Below, one piece after another: positions 42,890 to 53,599 of a stretch of DNA of 64,000 nt; position 1 is the first letter of the stretch; every line of letters starts with the position of its first letter. This DNA is from Semisulcospira habei. Lineage: Eukaryota > Mollusca > Gastropoda > Semisulcospiridae. The notes under the pieces were generated by a model. That model did no database searches and was not told the DNA's origin. It saw only the letters and a program-made list of their open reading frames with translations. The DNA is taken from NCBI GenBank assembly GCA_036245525.1, contig BTPG01000003.1, positions 161,627,260 through 161,691,259 on the forward strand, read 5' to 3'. The position numbers and the translations under genes were made by a program.

Positions 42890-43276
42890 CCCCACCCGGG
42901 TCTGCCCTGGGGGACTTGGGTGGGGTTAGGTATTTTTTAGTTCCCAGGGTCACCCTGGTCAGCCCCACAGGGTGGGTTTTTCTCTCTATTCTGGGGCATG
43001 TGTTTCTGTCTACCCTTTGTCCATTCACCTGTATTTGCCTTTTTAAAACTCTCCCTACTGTCTGCACTGCCTGTAGCTCTTGATATTGGATGTGTGTTGC
43101 TAAATGGTCTTAGCTTTATTTAGGCCCCATGTGTTAGGTTTATTTAATGTATTTGACCGGCTGGCGACATACATTCAATGTTCTGTTTAGTTTTTTTTTC
43201 ACAAGCAGTGCAGGCACGTCCTGAGAAAGCCTTGTTGCTGTCGGGACGTTAAGCAATGTACAATCAATCAATCAAT
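42890..43276 (+). mobile_element. SINE-A copy 5 (387 bp, clean full length)
   Basis: ccccacccgggtctgcc to a CAAT tail, flanked by the 12-bp duplication ttgacttgtcat (42878-42889, 43277-43288). The 5' end can form CCCCACCC/GGGTGGGG and CCAGGGT-C-ACCCTGG stems. Confidence 0.94.
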
Positions 43277-43307
43277 TTGACTTGTCATGAAAGCGCTTTA
43301 TATGGTG

Positions 43308-43698
43308 CCCCCACCCGGGTCTGCCCTGGGGGACCTGGGTGGGGTTAGGTACTTTTTAGTTCCCAGGGTCACCCTGGTCAGCCCCACAGGGTGAGTTTTT
43401 CTCTCTATTCTGGGGCATGTGTTTCTGTCTACCCGAGGTCCATTCACCTGTATTTGCCTTTTTAAAATTCTCCCTACTGTCTGCACTGCCTGTAGCTCTT
43501 GATATTGGATGTGTGTTGCTAAATGGTCTTAGCTTTATTTAGGCCCCATGTGTTAGGTTTATTTAACGTATTTGACCGGATGGCGACATACATTCAATGT
43601 TCTGTTTATTTTATTTTTTCACAAGCAGTGCAGGCACGTCCTGAGAAAGCCTTGTTGCTGTCGGGACGTTAAGCAATGTACAATCAATCAATCAATCA
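43308..43698 (+). mobile_element. SINE-A copy 6 (391 bp)
   Basis: Starts cccccacccgggtctgcc, ends in CAAT repeats, flanked by the 13-bp duplication gctttatatggtg (43295-43307, 43699-43711). Confidence 0.94.
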
Positions 43699-44140
43699 GC
43701 TTTATATGGTGATATAGTTCAAAGACAGACCCACCCTCTGCTCATTTGAGCGTCTGCCATCGCCTGGCCATAAATATTTCGGCGGCCTGACGCTGTGCAC
43801 ATGTTCTCACAGTGCTGTTGTCACCCATTCTTTCCACTCGCTTACATTTTAAATCATTTGACTTGTCATGAAAGCGCTTTATACAGTGATATAGTTTGAT
43901 ATAGTTTATCTTTTTTCCTTCCCAAAGATGTTATTGGTTTTGTTAGACCTACTTTTTGTCACTACGAGTGTGGAAGACAGTGCAGACGTGTTTTCAACTT
44001 TTCATATAGTAGCGCACCTTGTTGGAGCTTACCGCTAAATTGAGATAGCTTTCTGTAACACGGATATATTAAAACGTCATTCAGTTTTCCAGATCTGGAT
44101 CTAGATTAAACTTTGTTCAAGTTGTATATATCTGTTGAGT

Positions 44141-44476
44141 AGTACCCAACGGAGAAAGAAACACGCTTAGAAAAGACGGGTACAACACAATTTATTAATA
44201 TTTCGGGTAAATACCCTTTGTCAAAATAGACAAACAAACAGAGAGATTAGCCGCTACTTATTTTATTTTATTTATTTATTTATTTATTTTATTTATTTTA
44301 TTCTAGACAGCTAGAATGCATGGGTGGGAGGCGGTGTAAATTTTATCAAAGATAAGTAGCGGCTAATCTCTCTGTTTGTTTGTTTGTCTATTTTGACAAA
44401 GGGTATTTACCCGAAATATTAATAAATTGTGTTGTACCCGTCTTTTCTAAGCGTGTTTCTTTCTCCGTTGGGTACT
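44141..44476. mobile_element. foldback/MITE-like element with about 120-bp inverted arms
   Basis: Left arm 44141-44260 (agtacccaacggagaaagaa ... tagccgctactta) is almost perfectly inverted at 44354-44476. The spacer is about 95 bp of T-rich sequence. No coding region and no obvious target duplication. Each arm contains TTTCGGGTAAATACCC and its complement. Confidence 0.8.
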
Positions 44477-44849
44477 TCTTTGCATATTACATGCTTGGCA
44501 GTCACCTTTTTGGTCTGGATTGCTTATCTGTTGAGTGTATGACAGAATTCTAAAAATCTCTGGCTGCACGTCGTCTGACTCATTAGCATAAAAAGCGGGT
44601 ATATGAAATGTGTTTACCGGTGAATCGGCTTTGGTTGTTTGGTTTTATTAAAATAATAAAGTAATCCCTGCATTAAATCGTAGCGACCAATAAAGTACAG
44701 ATTGTTTCAAATATTTAACACCAAGTGAAAATTGACACAGCAGTCTGGTGTGTGACTCTCAGGGGCAGATTTCGGGTGAGTATGGAGGGGAGGGGGCGGG
44801 GTGGGTAGTGGATCCTTCTCCCCCCCCCCCCCCCACCCCCCTCCCCCCT

Positions 44850-47800
44850 CTTACTTACTTACTTACGCCTGTCACCCCTACCCGGGTATAGGCCGTCGAC
44901 GAGAGACCTCCAGCAACTCCTGTCCTGTGCTTCTCCTTTGATTCTACTCCAGGTGGTTCCCAGTCTCTTGATGTCTGCTTGGAGGTCTCGACGCCAGGAG
45001 TTTCTCGGCCTACCTCTTTTCCTCTTTCCCTGGGGGTTCCATGACAAAGCCTGCCTAGTGATACTGGAAGCTGGCTTTCTCAGACTGTGACCGATCCATC
45101 CCCATCTTCTTCGCCCAATTTCATTCTCTGCTGTTATCTGCTCTGTTCTCTCCCAGAGTCTGACGTTGCTGATCTTCTCTGGCCAGTGGATTTTCAAAAT
45201 TCTTCTAAGGCAACTGTTCATGAAGGTCTGCACTCTGTTGACTGTGGTTTTTGTCAATCTCCAAGTCTCTGCTCCATATAGGAGAACTGCTTTTACATTG
45301 GAGTTGAAAATCCGGACTTTGGTGTGTTGTGACAGCTCTCTGGAACTCCACACTTTTTTCAACTGGAGAAAGGCTGCTCTGGCTTTACCGATTCGTGCTC
45401 TGACATCTGCATCAGTGCCGCCTTTTTTGTCTATGATGCTCCCGAGATAGGTGAAGGACTCCACCTCCTCCAACGGGGTGCCAGCAAGCAAGACTGGTTC
45501 TTCCCTGGTTGCGTTCAGCCTCATTGTCTTTGTTTTCTGTTTGTGAATGGTGAGGCCCACTTGGGACGAGATGTCAGCAAGCCTCGTGGTCTTGTCCTGC
45601 ATTTGTTGATGAGTGTGGGACAGTAATGCCAAGTCGTCTGCAAAATCGAGGTCGTCAAGCTGTGTCCACAGTGTCCACTGTATTCCACTTCGTCTGTGCT
45701 CTGTGGTCATCTTCATGACCCAGTCTATGGCCAGTAGGAAGAGGAACGGAGACAGCAGACACCCCTGCCTGACACCAGTTCTGACCTGGAGCTCCCTGGT
45801 GAACTGCCCTTCATGGATCACGCGGCATGTCATGCCATCGTAGCTGCTCTTGATCAGGCGGACGAGCTTTGTGGGTACACCGTAGTGTCGTAGGAGTTTC
45901 CACAGAGTCTCTCGGTCCACACTGTCAAATGCTTTCTCATAATCCACAAAGTTGACGTACAGTGGGGAGCTCCACTCCAGAGACTGTTCCACGATGATGC
46001 GGAGAGTGGCGATCTGGTCTGTACATGATCGGTTCTTCCTGAATCCTGCTTGCTGGTCTCTCAGCTGGGGGTCAACGGAGCTCTTCATTCTCTCCAGGAT
46101 GATCCTGTTGAAGACCTTTCCTGGTACTGACAGCAAGGTGATTCCTCTGTAGTTGGAACACTTGCTGAGGTCACCTTTCTTGGGAAGCTTGATTAGGTAC
46201 CCCTCCTTCCAGTCAGCTGGCATCACCTCCTCTTCCCAGATCTTTCCAAACAGTGGGTACAGCATCTCAACTGTTGTCTCTAGGTCTGCTTTCAGAGACT
46301 CCGCTGGGATGCCATCTGGCCCTGCTGCTTTGCCATTCTTCAAAAATGCCACTGCTTTTCTGATCTCTTCCCGGCTGGGTCTGTCACAGCGGATGGGTAG
46401 GTCGGTCTCTGCCGGCTGGATGTCGGGGGGGTCGGGTGGGCTAGGTCTGTTCAGTAACTCTTCAAAATACTCGGCCCATCTGTCGAGTTGGTCTGCTCTG
46501 TCTGCAATAGGCTTGCCTTCTTTGTCTTTTACTGGTCTTTCTGTATGGCCATACTTACCCGACAATCTTCTGGTAATGTCGTAGAGCTGTTTCATGTTGC
46601 CGCTGCCTGCTGCCTTTTCTGCCTCTGCTGCCAGGCTGTCTGTGTAGGCCCTCTTGTCTGCCCTGATACTCCTCTTCACCTCGCGGTTGGCTTCCCAGTA
46701 TTCCCCCTGTGCCCTTACTTTGGCTGCTCTCGTGCGACTGTTGTTGACCGCTGCTTTCTTCTGCTTCCTCGCTTCTATCTTCTTCAAGGTCTGTGCCGAC
46801 AGCCAGTCCTTGTGGTGGTGTTTCCTGAACCCTACAGTGTCTTTGCAGGTTGAGTTCAGCGCCTCTCTAACTGCCTTCCACTGCTGCTCTGTGGTGACCG
46901 CCTCCTCTTCATTTACTAGCTCCTGTAGCGCTTGAAACCGGTTGGACAGCACCAGTTTGAACTCTTCTCTAACTCCAGTTTCTCTCAGGAGGCCTACATT
47001 ATAGCGCTGTCTTCTTGTTGTCTCTGTGCGGCTTTTCTTTAGCTTGAGCTTCATTCTTAAGGTAAGCAGATGGTGGTCTGAGGCGACATCTGCTCCCCTC
47101 CTCACTCGAACATCTTGAAGGGATCTTCTAAATTTCTTGCTAATGCAGATATGGTCTATTTGGTTCTCTGTTGTATGGTCAGGTGAGACCCAAGTTGCTT
47201 TGTGTATTCTTCTGTGTGGGAAGATGCTGCCTCCAATGACAAGTCGGTTTAGAGCACAAAAGTCTACAAACCTCTCCCCGTTCTCACTCATCTCTGAGCC
47301 TAGTCCCTGTCTCCCCATCACCTCTTCGTATCCGGTGTTGTCCTCCCCTATTTTGGCATTAAAATCGCCCATGACGATGGTGGTGTCTCGCTCCGCACAT
47401 TTGTCCACGGCACTCTGGAGTCGGTCGTAGAACTCTTGTTTCTCTTCCTCGTCACTGTCATTGGTGGGCGCATAACACTGGATGACGTTCAGCTTGAGCT
47501 TTTTCTTGGTTCTAAAGGCTGCTGTTATAATTCTTGGCCCAAGAGGTTCCCAGCCCATCAGCGCTCTCTGTGCCACTGGTGACAGCATGAGTGCTACTCC
47601 TTCTGTATGGGGGGCATTCTCCTCTTCATGACCTGAATACAGAATCATCTCCCCACTTAACAGCCTTTTCTGGCCAGACTGCGTCCATCTGGCTTCACTG
47701 ATGCCTAGCAGGGAAAGGTTGTACTTTTGCATTTCCGCTGCTATCTGGGCGGCCTTGCCGCTCTGGTACATGGTCTTGACGTTCCATGTGCCCATGGTTG

Positions 47801-48152
47801 TATCCCTGGATAGAGAGAGGCGGCTCGGTCCTGTGGCTTCCGAGGACTTCCGGCTTTCACCACAGGACGTCATAAGTCTTCTAGTAGAAGAACCTTCCTC
47901 CTCCAGGAAAGGAATTACTGTTAGTCTTTTCGTCGGCGTTTTTGTAGCTATTTCCTTTTTTGCAGGGTGGGGAAGCTACCCCCATGCCCAACCCCCTTAC
48001 TAGGAGGACCAGGGGTTTTCTGTCGGGGTCACCTTCCCTTAGACCATGTTGGTTCACGGCACCTTATTTCATTCGGTGCACCCCTCTCACGAGGGACCCC
48101 CTATCCACCACCCAGGGGACGCGCCTCAACGCCGTATGGTCCCAGCGCGAGG
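44850..48152 (-). mobile_element. RTE-A copy 5, full length, intact ORF
   Basis: Minus strand: 5' end at 48152 (cctcgcgctgggacc), tail of TAAG repeats at 44850-44866. Flanked by the 9-bp duplication ctcccccct (44841-44849, 48153-48161). Length 3303 bp. Confidence 0.95.
44859..47873 (-). CDS. RTE-A endonuclease-reverse transcriptase (intact, 1004 aa)
   Basis: Same length and layout as the protein of RTE-A copy 4, with about nine residue differences. At several of them this copy has the residue found in the other copies: L in GDLSKCSN (H in copy 4), R in DADVRARIG (G), G in SSYDGMTC (C) and N in RQRYNVGL (K). It is therefore the closest to a family consensus in the window. Its own odd residues include T in ERDTTIVMGD, R in LPIRCDR and K in TWSRIKGEA. 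Endonuclease motifs GDFNAKIG and SDHHLL, and RT motifs YEKAFDSVDRETL, GVRQGCLLSPFLF and LDFADDLALL, are intact. The ORF closes on the TAAG tail. The approximately 280-bp leader (48152 to 47874) is shared with the other full copies. Confidence 0.92.
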   Translation of the reverse strand: MTSCGESRKSSEATGPSRLSLSRDTTMGTWNVKTMYQSGKAAQIAAEMQKYNLSLLGISEARWTQSGQKRLLSGEMILYSGHEEENAPHTEGVALMLSPVAQRALMGWEPLGPRIITAAFRTKKKLKLNVIQCYAPTNDSDEEEKQEFYDRLQSAVDKCAERDTTIVMGDFNAKIGEDNTGYEEVMGRQGLGSEMSENGERFVDFCALNRLVIGGSIFPHRRIHKATWVSPDHTTENQIDHICISKKFRRSLQDVRVRRGADVASDHHLLTLRMKLKLKKSRTETTRRQRYNVGLLRETGVREEFKLVLSNRFQALQELVNEEEAVTTEQQWKAVREALNSTCKDTVGFRKHHHKDWLSAQTLKKIEARKQKKAAVNNSRTRAAKVRAQGEYWEANREVKRSIRADKRAYTDSLAAEAEKAAGSGNMKQLYDITRRLSGKYGHTERPVKDKEGKPIADRADQLDRWAEYFEELLNRPSPPDPPDIQPAETDLPIRCDRPSREEIRKAVAFLKNGKAAGPDGIPAESLKADLETTVEMLYPLFGKIWEEEVMPADWKEGYLIKLPKKGDLSKCSNYRGITLLSVPGKVFNRIILERMKSSVDPQLRDQQAGFRKNRSCTDQIATLRIIVEQSLEWSSPLYVNFVDYEKAFDSVDRETLWKLLRHYGVPTKLVRLIKSSYDGMTCRVIHEGQFTRELQVRTGVRQGCLLSPFLFLLAIDWVMKMTTEHRRSGIQWTLWTQLDDLDFADDLALLSHTHQQMQDKTTRLADISSQVGLTIHKQKTKTMRLNATREEPVLLAGTPLEEVESFTYLGSIIDKKGGTDADVRARIGKARAAFLQLKKVWSSRELSQHTKVRIFNSNVKAVLLYGAETWRLTKTTVNRVQTFMNSCLRRILKIHWPEKISNVRLWERTEQITAENEIGRRRWGWIGHSLRKPASSITRQALSWNPQGKRKRGRPRNSWRRDLQADIKRLGTTWSRIKGEAQDRSCWRSLVDGLYPGRGDRRK

Positions 48153-48164
48153 CTCCCCCCTGCT

Positions 48165-48422
48165 TTTTTGGCTCGCGTGCGAAGCAAAAGTGAGTCTGTT
48201 TTGGGCCAGTGGTTGTCCGTCGGTCGTCTGCTGTCGTCCGTGGTAAACTTTAATGTTGGCATTTTCTCTGAGACTATTCAAGCCACAGTCTTCAAACTTG
48301 GCCCAAGGATACTTTGTGGCAAGACTTTTCTAAACATACCAATTTGAGTGATCTCTCACAAAGGTCAAGGTCACAGGGGATCAGGAAATGGTTAAAAAAT
48401 AGCTATATTTTGACATAATTTA
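48165..48422 (+). repeat. repeat A, copy 5 (left part)
   Basis: ttttttggctcgcgtgcgaa onward, cut at gacataattta by the left repeat of the Ngaro-like element. Confidence 0.75.
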
Positions 48423-48712
48423 TGTGGTGTTTAGGCGAGGGATGAGTGATAAACATATTTTAAACGGAGGGAGAGAAGACTGAATGTGTGGGTGGGAGGC
48501 GGTGTCCGGTGGTAGCCGAAGTACTGTATATGACTAGGAGGGGAAATTCCCGACTGTAGAATGCTATATCTGAGAGATGAAGATTGAGAGAGAGATAGAG
48601 GGTGGGACAGTCTGGAAGGGGTGAGAATGCATAGGCGAGGATGGAAGATTGGGTGGGAGGAGTGAGAGTAGGGGAGGTGGGCGGTACAGGGTGACTAAGG
48701 AACGGAACTGAG
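48423..48712 (+). repeat. A1 direct repeat of the Ngaro-like element
   Basis: gtggtgtttaggcgagggat to ggcggtacagggtgactaag. Matches A2 at 57024-57299 with few differences. Confidence 0.9.
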
Positions 48713-49343
48713 AAGTACACAAGTCATTCTGCTAGGGCAGCAGCCACAAGGGACAGCTAGAATTTGAAATGGGTCCTAAATCTGTGAGAAAGAAGGCCGT
48801 ATTGAAAAATAGTGAGATGGACCATATTTTCAGTAACTAAGGCCTCGACGAAGAGATGCAGAGTGCGCTGATCAGGGAAAAGTTTGTCTCCAGGCAGGCA
48901 CTACTACTAATGTCTGACGAAGACATAGACGCTCTGGCGCTGAAACGTGGGGACAGAGCAGTGCTTCGTGTAGCAGTGGCCAAATTCCAGGTTGACACTG
49001 TGCGGTGGACTGGGATCAGTAGTGGACAACAGCGGCAGTAGAGCGCCACAGAGCCTGCAGGACGCCCTATACAGTCCACACCACAGCGGTGCCGGACTGG
49101 ATGAACTGTTGCGTGACAGCCTGTGCGTCGGTGGCAACAGTAACAGGGGTATTGCAGCAGCAAAAGGTGGGTCCCCATTGCATATAGTAGACTTTCTGTC
49201 TTCAGCAGCAGTGGCAGAGGAAGAAGTGGCACTTGGGGGAGGTGTCTCTATAAAGGTGAACAGCAAACCAAAGTTGGACAAAGTCTCCCTCGCCCACTGG
49301 ATAGTGGCAAACAGCCGTATTATGGCGGCCCTTATGGACAAAC

Positions 49344-52145
49344 GGGGAGATGATTCTGTATTCAGGTCATGAAGAGGAGAATGCCCCCCATACAGAAGGA
49401 GTAGCACTCATGCTGTCACCAGTGGCACAGAGAGCGCTGATGGGCTGGGAACCTCTTGGGCCAAGAATTATAACAGCAGCCTTTAGAACCAAGAAAAAGC
49501 TCAAGCTGAACGTCATCCAGTGTTATGCGCCCACCAATGACAGTGACGAGGAAGAGAAACAAGAGTTCTACGACCGACTCCAGAGTGCCGTGGACAAATG
49601 TGCGGAGCGAGACATCACCATCGTCATGGGCGATTTTAATGCCAAAATAGGGGAGGACAACACCGGATACGAAGAGGTGATGGGGAGACAGGGACTAGGC
49701 TCGGAGATGAGTGAGAACGGGGAGAGGTTTGTAGACTTTTGTACTCTAAACCGACTTGTCATTGGAGGCAGCATCTTCCCACACAGAAGAATACACAAAG
49801 CAACTTGGGTCTCACCTGACCATACAACAGAGAACCAAATAGACCATATCTGCATTAGCAAGAAATTTAGAAGATCCCTTCAAGATGTTCGAGTGAGGAG
49901 GGGAGCAGATGTCGCCTCAGACCACCATCTGCTTACCTTAAGAATGAAGCTCAAGCTAAAGAAAAGCCGCACAGAGACAACAAGAAGACAGCGCTATAAT
50001 GTAGGCCTCCTGAGAGAAACTGGAGTTAGAGAAGAGTTCAAACTGGTGCTGTCCAACCGGTTTCAAGCGCTACAGGAGCTAGTAAATGAAGAGGAGGCGG
50101 TCACCACAGAGCAGCAGTGGAAGGCAGTTAGAGAGGCGCTGAACTCAACCTGCAAAGACACTGTAGGGCTCAGGAAACACCACCACAAGGACTGGCTGTC
50201 GGCACAGACCTTGAAGAAGATAGAAGCGAGGAAGCAGAAGAAAGCAGCGGTCAACAACAGTCGCACGAGAGCAACCAAAGTAAGGGCACAGGGGGAATAC
50301 TCGGAAGCCAACCGCGAGGTGAAGAGGAGTATCAGGGCAGACAAGAGGGCCTACACAGACAGCCTGGCAGCAGAGGCAGAAAAGGCAACTGGCAGCGGCA
50401 ACATGAAACAGCTCTACGACATTACCAGAAGATTGTCGGGTAAGTATGGCCATACAGAAAGACCAGTAAAAGACAAAGAAGGCAAGCCTATTGCAGACAG
50501 AGCAGACCAACTCGACAGATGGGCCGAGTATTTTGAAGAGTTACTGAACAGACCTAGCCCACCCGACCCCCCCGACATCCAGCCGGCAGAGACCGAACTA
50601 CCCATCAGCTGTGACAGACCCAGCCGGGAAGAGATCAGAAAAGCAGTGGCATTTTTGAAGAATGGCAAAGCAGCAGGCCCAGATGGCATCCCAGCGGAGT
50701 CTCTGAAAGCAGACCTAGAGACAACAGTTGAGATGCTGTACCCACTGTTTGGAAAGATCTGGGAAGAGGAGGTGATGCCAGCTGACTGGAAGGAGGGGTA
50801 CCTAATCAAGCTTCCCAAGAAAGGCGACCTCAGCAAGTGTTCCAACTACAGAGGAATCACCTTGCTGTCAGTACCAGGAAAGGTCTTCAACAGGATCATC
50901 CTAGAGAGAATGAAGAGCTCCGTTGACCCCCAGCTGAGAGACCAGCAAGCAGGATTCAGGAAGAACCGATCATGTACAGACCAGATCGCCACTCTCCGCA
51001 TCATCGTGGAACAGTCTCTGGAGTGGAGCTCCCCGCTGTACGTCAACTTTGTGGATTTTAGAAAGCATTTGACAGCGTGGACCGAGAGACTCTGGAAACT
51101 CCTACGACAATACGGTGTACCCACAAAGCTCGTCCGCCTAATCAAGAGCAGCTATGATGGCATGACATGTCGCGTGATCCACGAAGGGCAGTTCACCAGA
51201 GAGCTCCAGGTCAGAACTGGTGTCAGGCAAGGGTGTCTGCTGTCTCCGTTCCTCTTCCTACTGGCCATAGACTGGGTCATGAAGATGACCACAGAGCACA
51301 GACGAAGTGGAATACAGTGGACACTGTGGACACAGCTTGACGACCTCGATTTTGCAGACGACTTGGCATTACTGTCCCACACTCATCAACAAATGCAGGA
51401 CAAGATCACGAGGCTTGCTGACATCTCGTCCCAAGTGGGCCTCACCATTCACAAACAGAAAACAAAGACAATGAGGCTGAACGCAACCAGGGAAGAACCA
51501 GTCTTGCTTGCAGGCACTCCGTTGGAGGAGGTGGAGTCCTTCACCTATCTCGAGAGCATCATAGACAAAAAAGGCGGCACTGATGCAGATGTCAGAGCAC
51601 GAATCGGTAAAGCCAGAGCAGCCTTTCTCCAGTTGAAAAAAGTGTGGAGTTTAAGAGAGCTGTCACAACACACCAAAGTCCGGATTTTCAACTCCAATGT
51701 AAAAGCAGTTCTCCTATATGGAGCAGAGACATGGAGATTGACAAAAACCACAGTCAACAGAGTACAGACCTTCATGAACAGTTGCCTTAGAAGAATTTTG
51801 AAAATCCACTGGCCAGAGAAGATCAGCAATGTCAGACTCTGGGAGAGAACAGAGCAGATAACAGCAGAGAATGAAATTGGGCGAAGAAGATGGGGATGGA
51901 TCGGTCACAGTCTGAGAAAGCCAGCTTCCAGTATCACTAGGCAGGCATTGTCATGGAACCCCCAGGGAAAGAGGAAAAGAGGTAGGCCGAGAAACTCCTG
52001 GCGTCGAGACCTCCAAGCAGACATCAAGAGACTGGGAACCACCTGGAGTAGAATCGAAGGAGAAGCACAGGACAGGAGTTGCTGGAGGTCTCTCGTCGAC
52101 GGCCTATACCCGGGTAGGGGTGACAGGCGTAAGGAAGTAAGTAAG
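49344..52145 (+). mobile_element. RTE-A copy 6, 5'-truncated
   Basis: Begins within the endonuclease coding region (ggggagatgattctg), ends in an altered tail (cgtaaggaagtaagtaag), and is flanked by the 12-bp duplication ttatggacaaac (49332-49343, 52146-52157). Confidence 0.95.
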
Positions 52146-52397
52146 TTATGGACAAACCCACACCAGGTTTCACGCCGCACACCTATCTCAAGTACTCAGC
52201 AATGGTGGGGGAGCTGGTGGCCAGATACACCTGGCAAATTGTCCTGCTGTTCGACGATGAGTATCGTCGGCGGCAAGGGGCCGAAGGATTTCAGTGGGGC
52301 ACAGACGCCCCACACCTGTCCACGGTGGTGCCGCGTGACCGTACTGCGCAATCGGCGATTCCCGCTGGCTCACCTGCTCGCAGAACAGGAGGAATGA
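49350..52397 (+). pseudogene. RTE-A copy 6: long open frame but broken RT motif A and lost stop
   Basis: An open frame of 1015 codons, but not a working enzyme. (1) The endonuclease N-terminus (GTWNVKTM, SEARWTQSG) is missing through 5' truncation. (2) One base lost near 51058 and two near 51095 shift the frame for about 12 codons, so YEKAFDSVDRETLWKLL becomes FRKHLTAWTERLWKLL and the motif A catalytic Asp is gone. (3) The first TAAG tail unit is changed (cgtaaggaag), so the normal stop is lost. The frame runs about 85 codons into flanking gag sequence in a frame other than gag's. GDFNAKIG, GVRQGCLLSPFLF and LDFADDLALL remain. Confidence 0.9.
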
Positions 52398-52699
52398 CGG
52401 CCGGACCGCGTCCACAATGCCCCATCGGCCCCTCTGGCAGGGAAGTGTGCCTGCAGTACAACAGAGGTTACTGCACCTACAGCGCATGCTGCCAGCTGGA
52501 CCATGTGTGTGCCACCTGCGAAAGAGATCACCCGGCGCGGGAACATCAGGACGCACCTGCAGCAGTGGCAGGTGGCAAACACGGGACAGTGTAGGACACA
52601 GCACAGCAGGTTGCACAAGGCGATGTAGGCCCCACCCATTCTAGCACTTCTTATCATAGCTCTTATCCTGCACTAAGTCCATACAACTGTCAACTGTTA

Positions 52700-53540
52700 G
52701 GTTCTCTGAGCGTCCATTAGTTCAAAGCTTTTAGTGTGGCAAGACGAACTAGCTTCTGATAAAGACAAAAACTTTCTCCTTGAAGGTATCGAACATGGGT
52801 TTTATATCATGGACAAACATCGGACTGTTAGACCTGTAGAGCAGAAAAATCACATCTGCCTTAAAAAAACAGATTAGCGGTAGAAAAGGAGCTCATCGAT
52901 CAGCTAAACAAAGGTCATTATATTGTAGCATCTCATAAGCCAACCGTAATTAGTGCTCTGACAGCGATCCCAAAAGATGACATTAGCATACGCCTGATAC
53001 ATGATGGCAGCAAGCATGTAGGCCATGCAACGAACGATGACTCAGTCCCTGAGACAGTAAAATTCCAGATGCTAGCGGACGCGTGCGGACTAGCCAAGTT
53101 CAGCTACTGGTGCGCGAAGGTTGACCTTAAGGCGGCATACTGATCTGTGTGTATCCATCTAGATAATTACCAAATCACAGGCCTAAAATGGATGTTTATC
53201 GGCGAGCAGAAGCATATGTACCTTTTCGATAGTAGGCTACCCTTCGGTAGTAATGTGGGCCCTTCGCACTTTCACAGGCTCTCTCAGGCAGTTCGCAGAT
53301 GTATGATACGGGGCGGCTTGACAGGGATAGTAGCATATATTGATGATTTCTTCATAGCAGCTAAGTCCAAAGAGGAATGCACTCAAATGATGATGACACT
53401 CATTGCCATTTTACGTAGATTAGGGATCAATATTAGCTGGCCTAAGGTGGTGGGGCCTACACAAACCATTACATTTCTCGGGATCCAGATCTGCACCCGC
53501 ACAAGCACTTTGTCACTGGGCGCCAAGAAGCTACAGTAAC
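52700..53540 (+). pseudogene. Ngaro-like reverse transcriptase
   Basis: Pieces in order: FLLEGIEHGFYIMDKHRTV, then (other frame) VISALTAIPKDDISIRLIHD, KFQMLADACGLAKFSYW, motif A CAKVDLKAAY followed by TGA (53143, likely a mutated Arg codon), VCIHLDNYQITGLKWMF, SRLPFGSNVGPSHFHRLSQA, and the catalytic IVAYIDDFFIAAKS, then FLGIQICTRTSTLSL. The DIRS/Ngaro RT signature is the LPFG..GPS.F stretch with Y-I-D-D. The stop at 53537 is next to a 19-bp tandem duplication (aagctacagtaacttcacc) that shifts the frame before RNase H. Confidence 0.85.
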
Positions 53541-53599
53541 TTCACCAAGCTACAGTAACTTCACCAATGCTTTCAGCAGTTTCAAGGCAAAACACACAC

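Larger units (their letters stand above)
42745..43911 (+). repeat. tandem duplication of about 180 bp; first unit hit by two SINE-A copies
   Basis: Unit 1 is 42745-42889 + 43289-43307 + 43712-43721 once the SINE-A copies and target duplications are removed. Unit 2 is 43724-43905. Shared landmarks are cagacccaccctc, gcgtctgccat, cataaatatttcggc, cacatgttctcac and ttgacttgtcatgaaagcgc. Confidence 0.8.
48769..52591 (+). pseudogene. Ngaro-like Gag, interrupted by RTE-A copy 6
   Basis: A frame starts at ATG 48769 (MGPKSVRKKAV), has a TAA at 48838, then encodes a SAM-like helical segment (FVSRQALLLMSDEDIDALAL, KRGDRAVLRVAVAKFQ). A shift near 48990 moves to the frame with LAHWIVANSRIMAALMDK. This is split in the LMDK codons by RTE-A copy 6 (target duplication ttatggacaaac) and continues at 52158 with PTPGFTPHTYLKYSAMVGEL, ARYTWQIVLLFDDEYRRRQG and a zinc-binding C-terminus: CLQYNRGYC, CCQLDHVCATCERDHPAREH. 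Proteins with this N-terminal SAM-like fold and terminal Cys/His cluster precede RT in several tyrosine-recombinase retrotransposons. It is presumed to be a nucleic-acid-binding structural protein. Confidence 0.75.
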
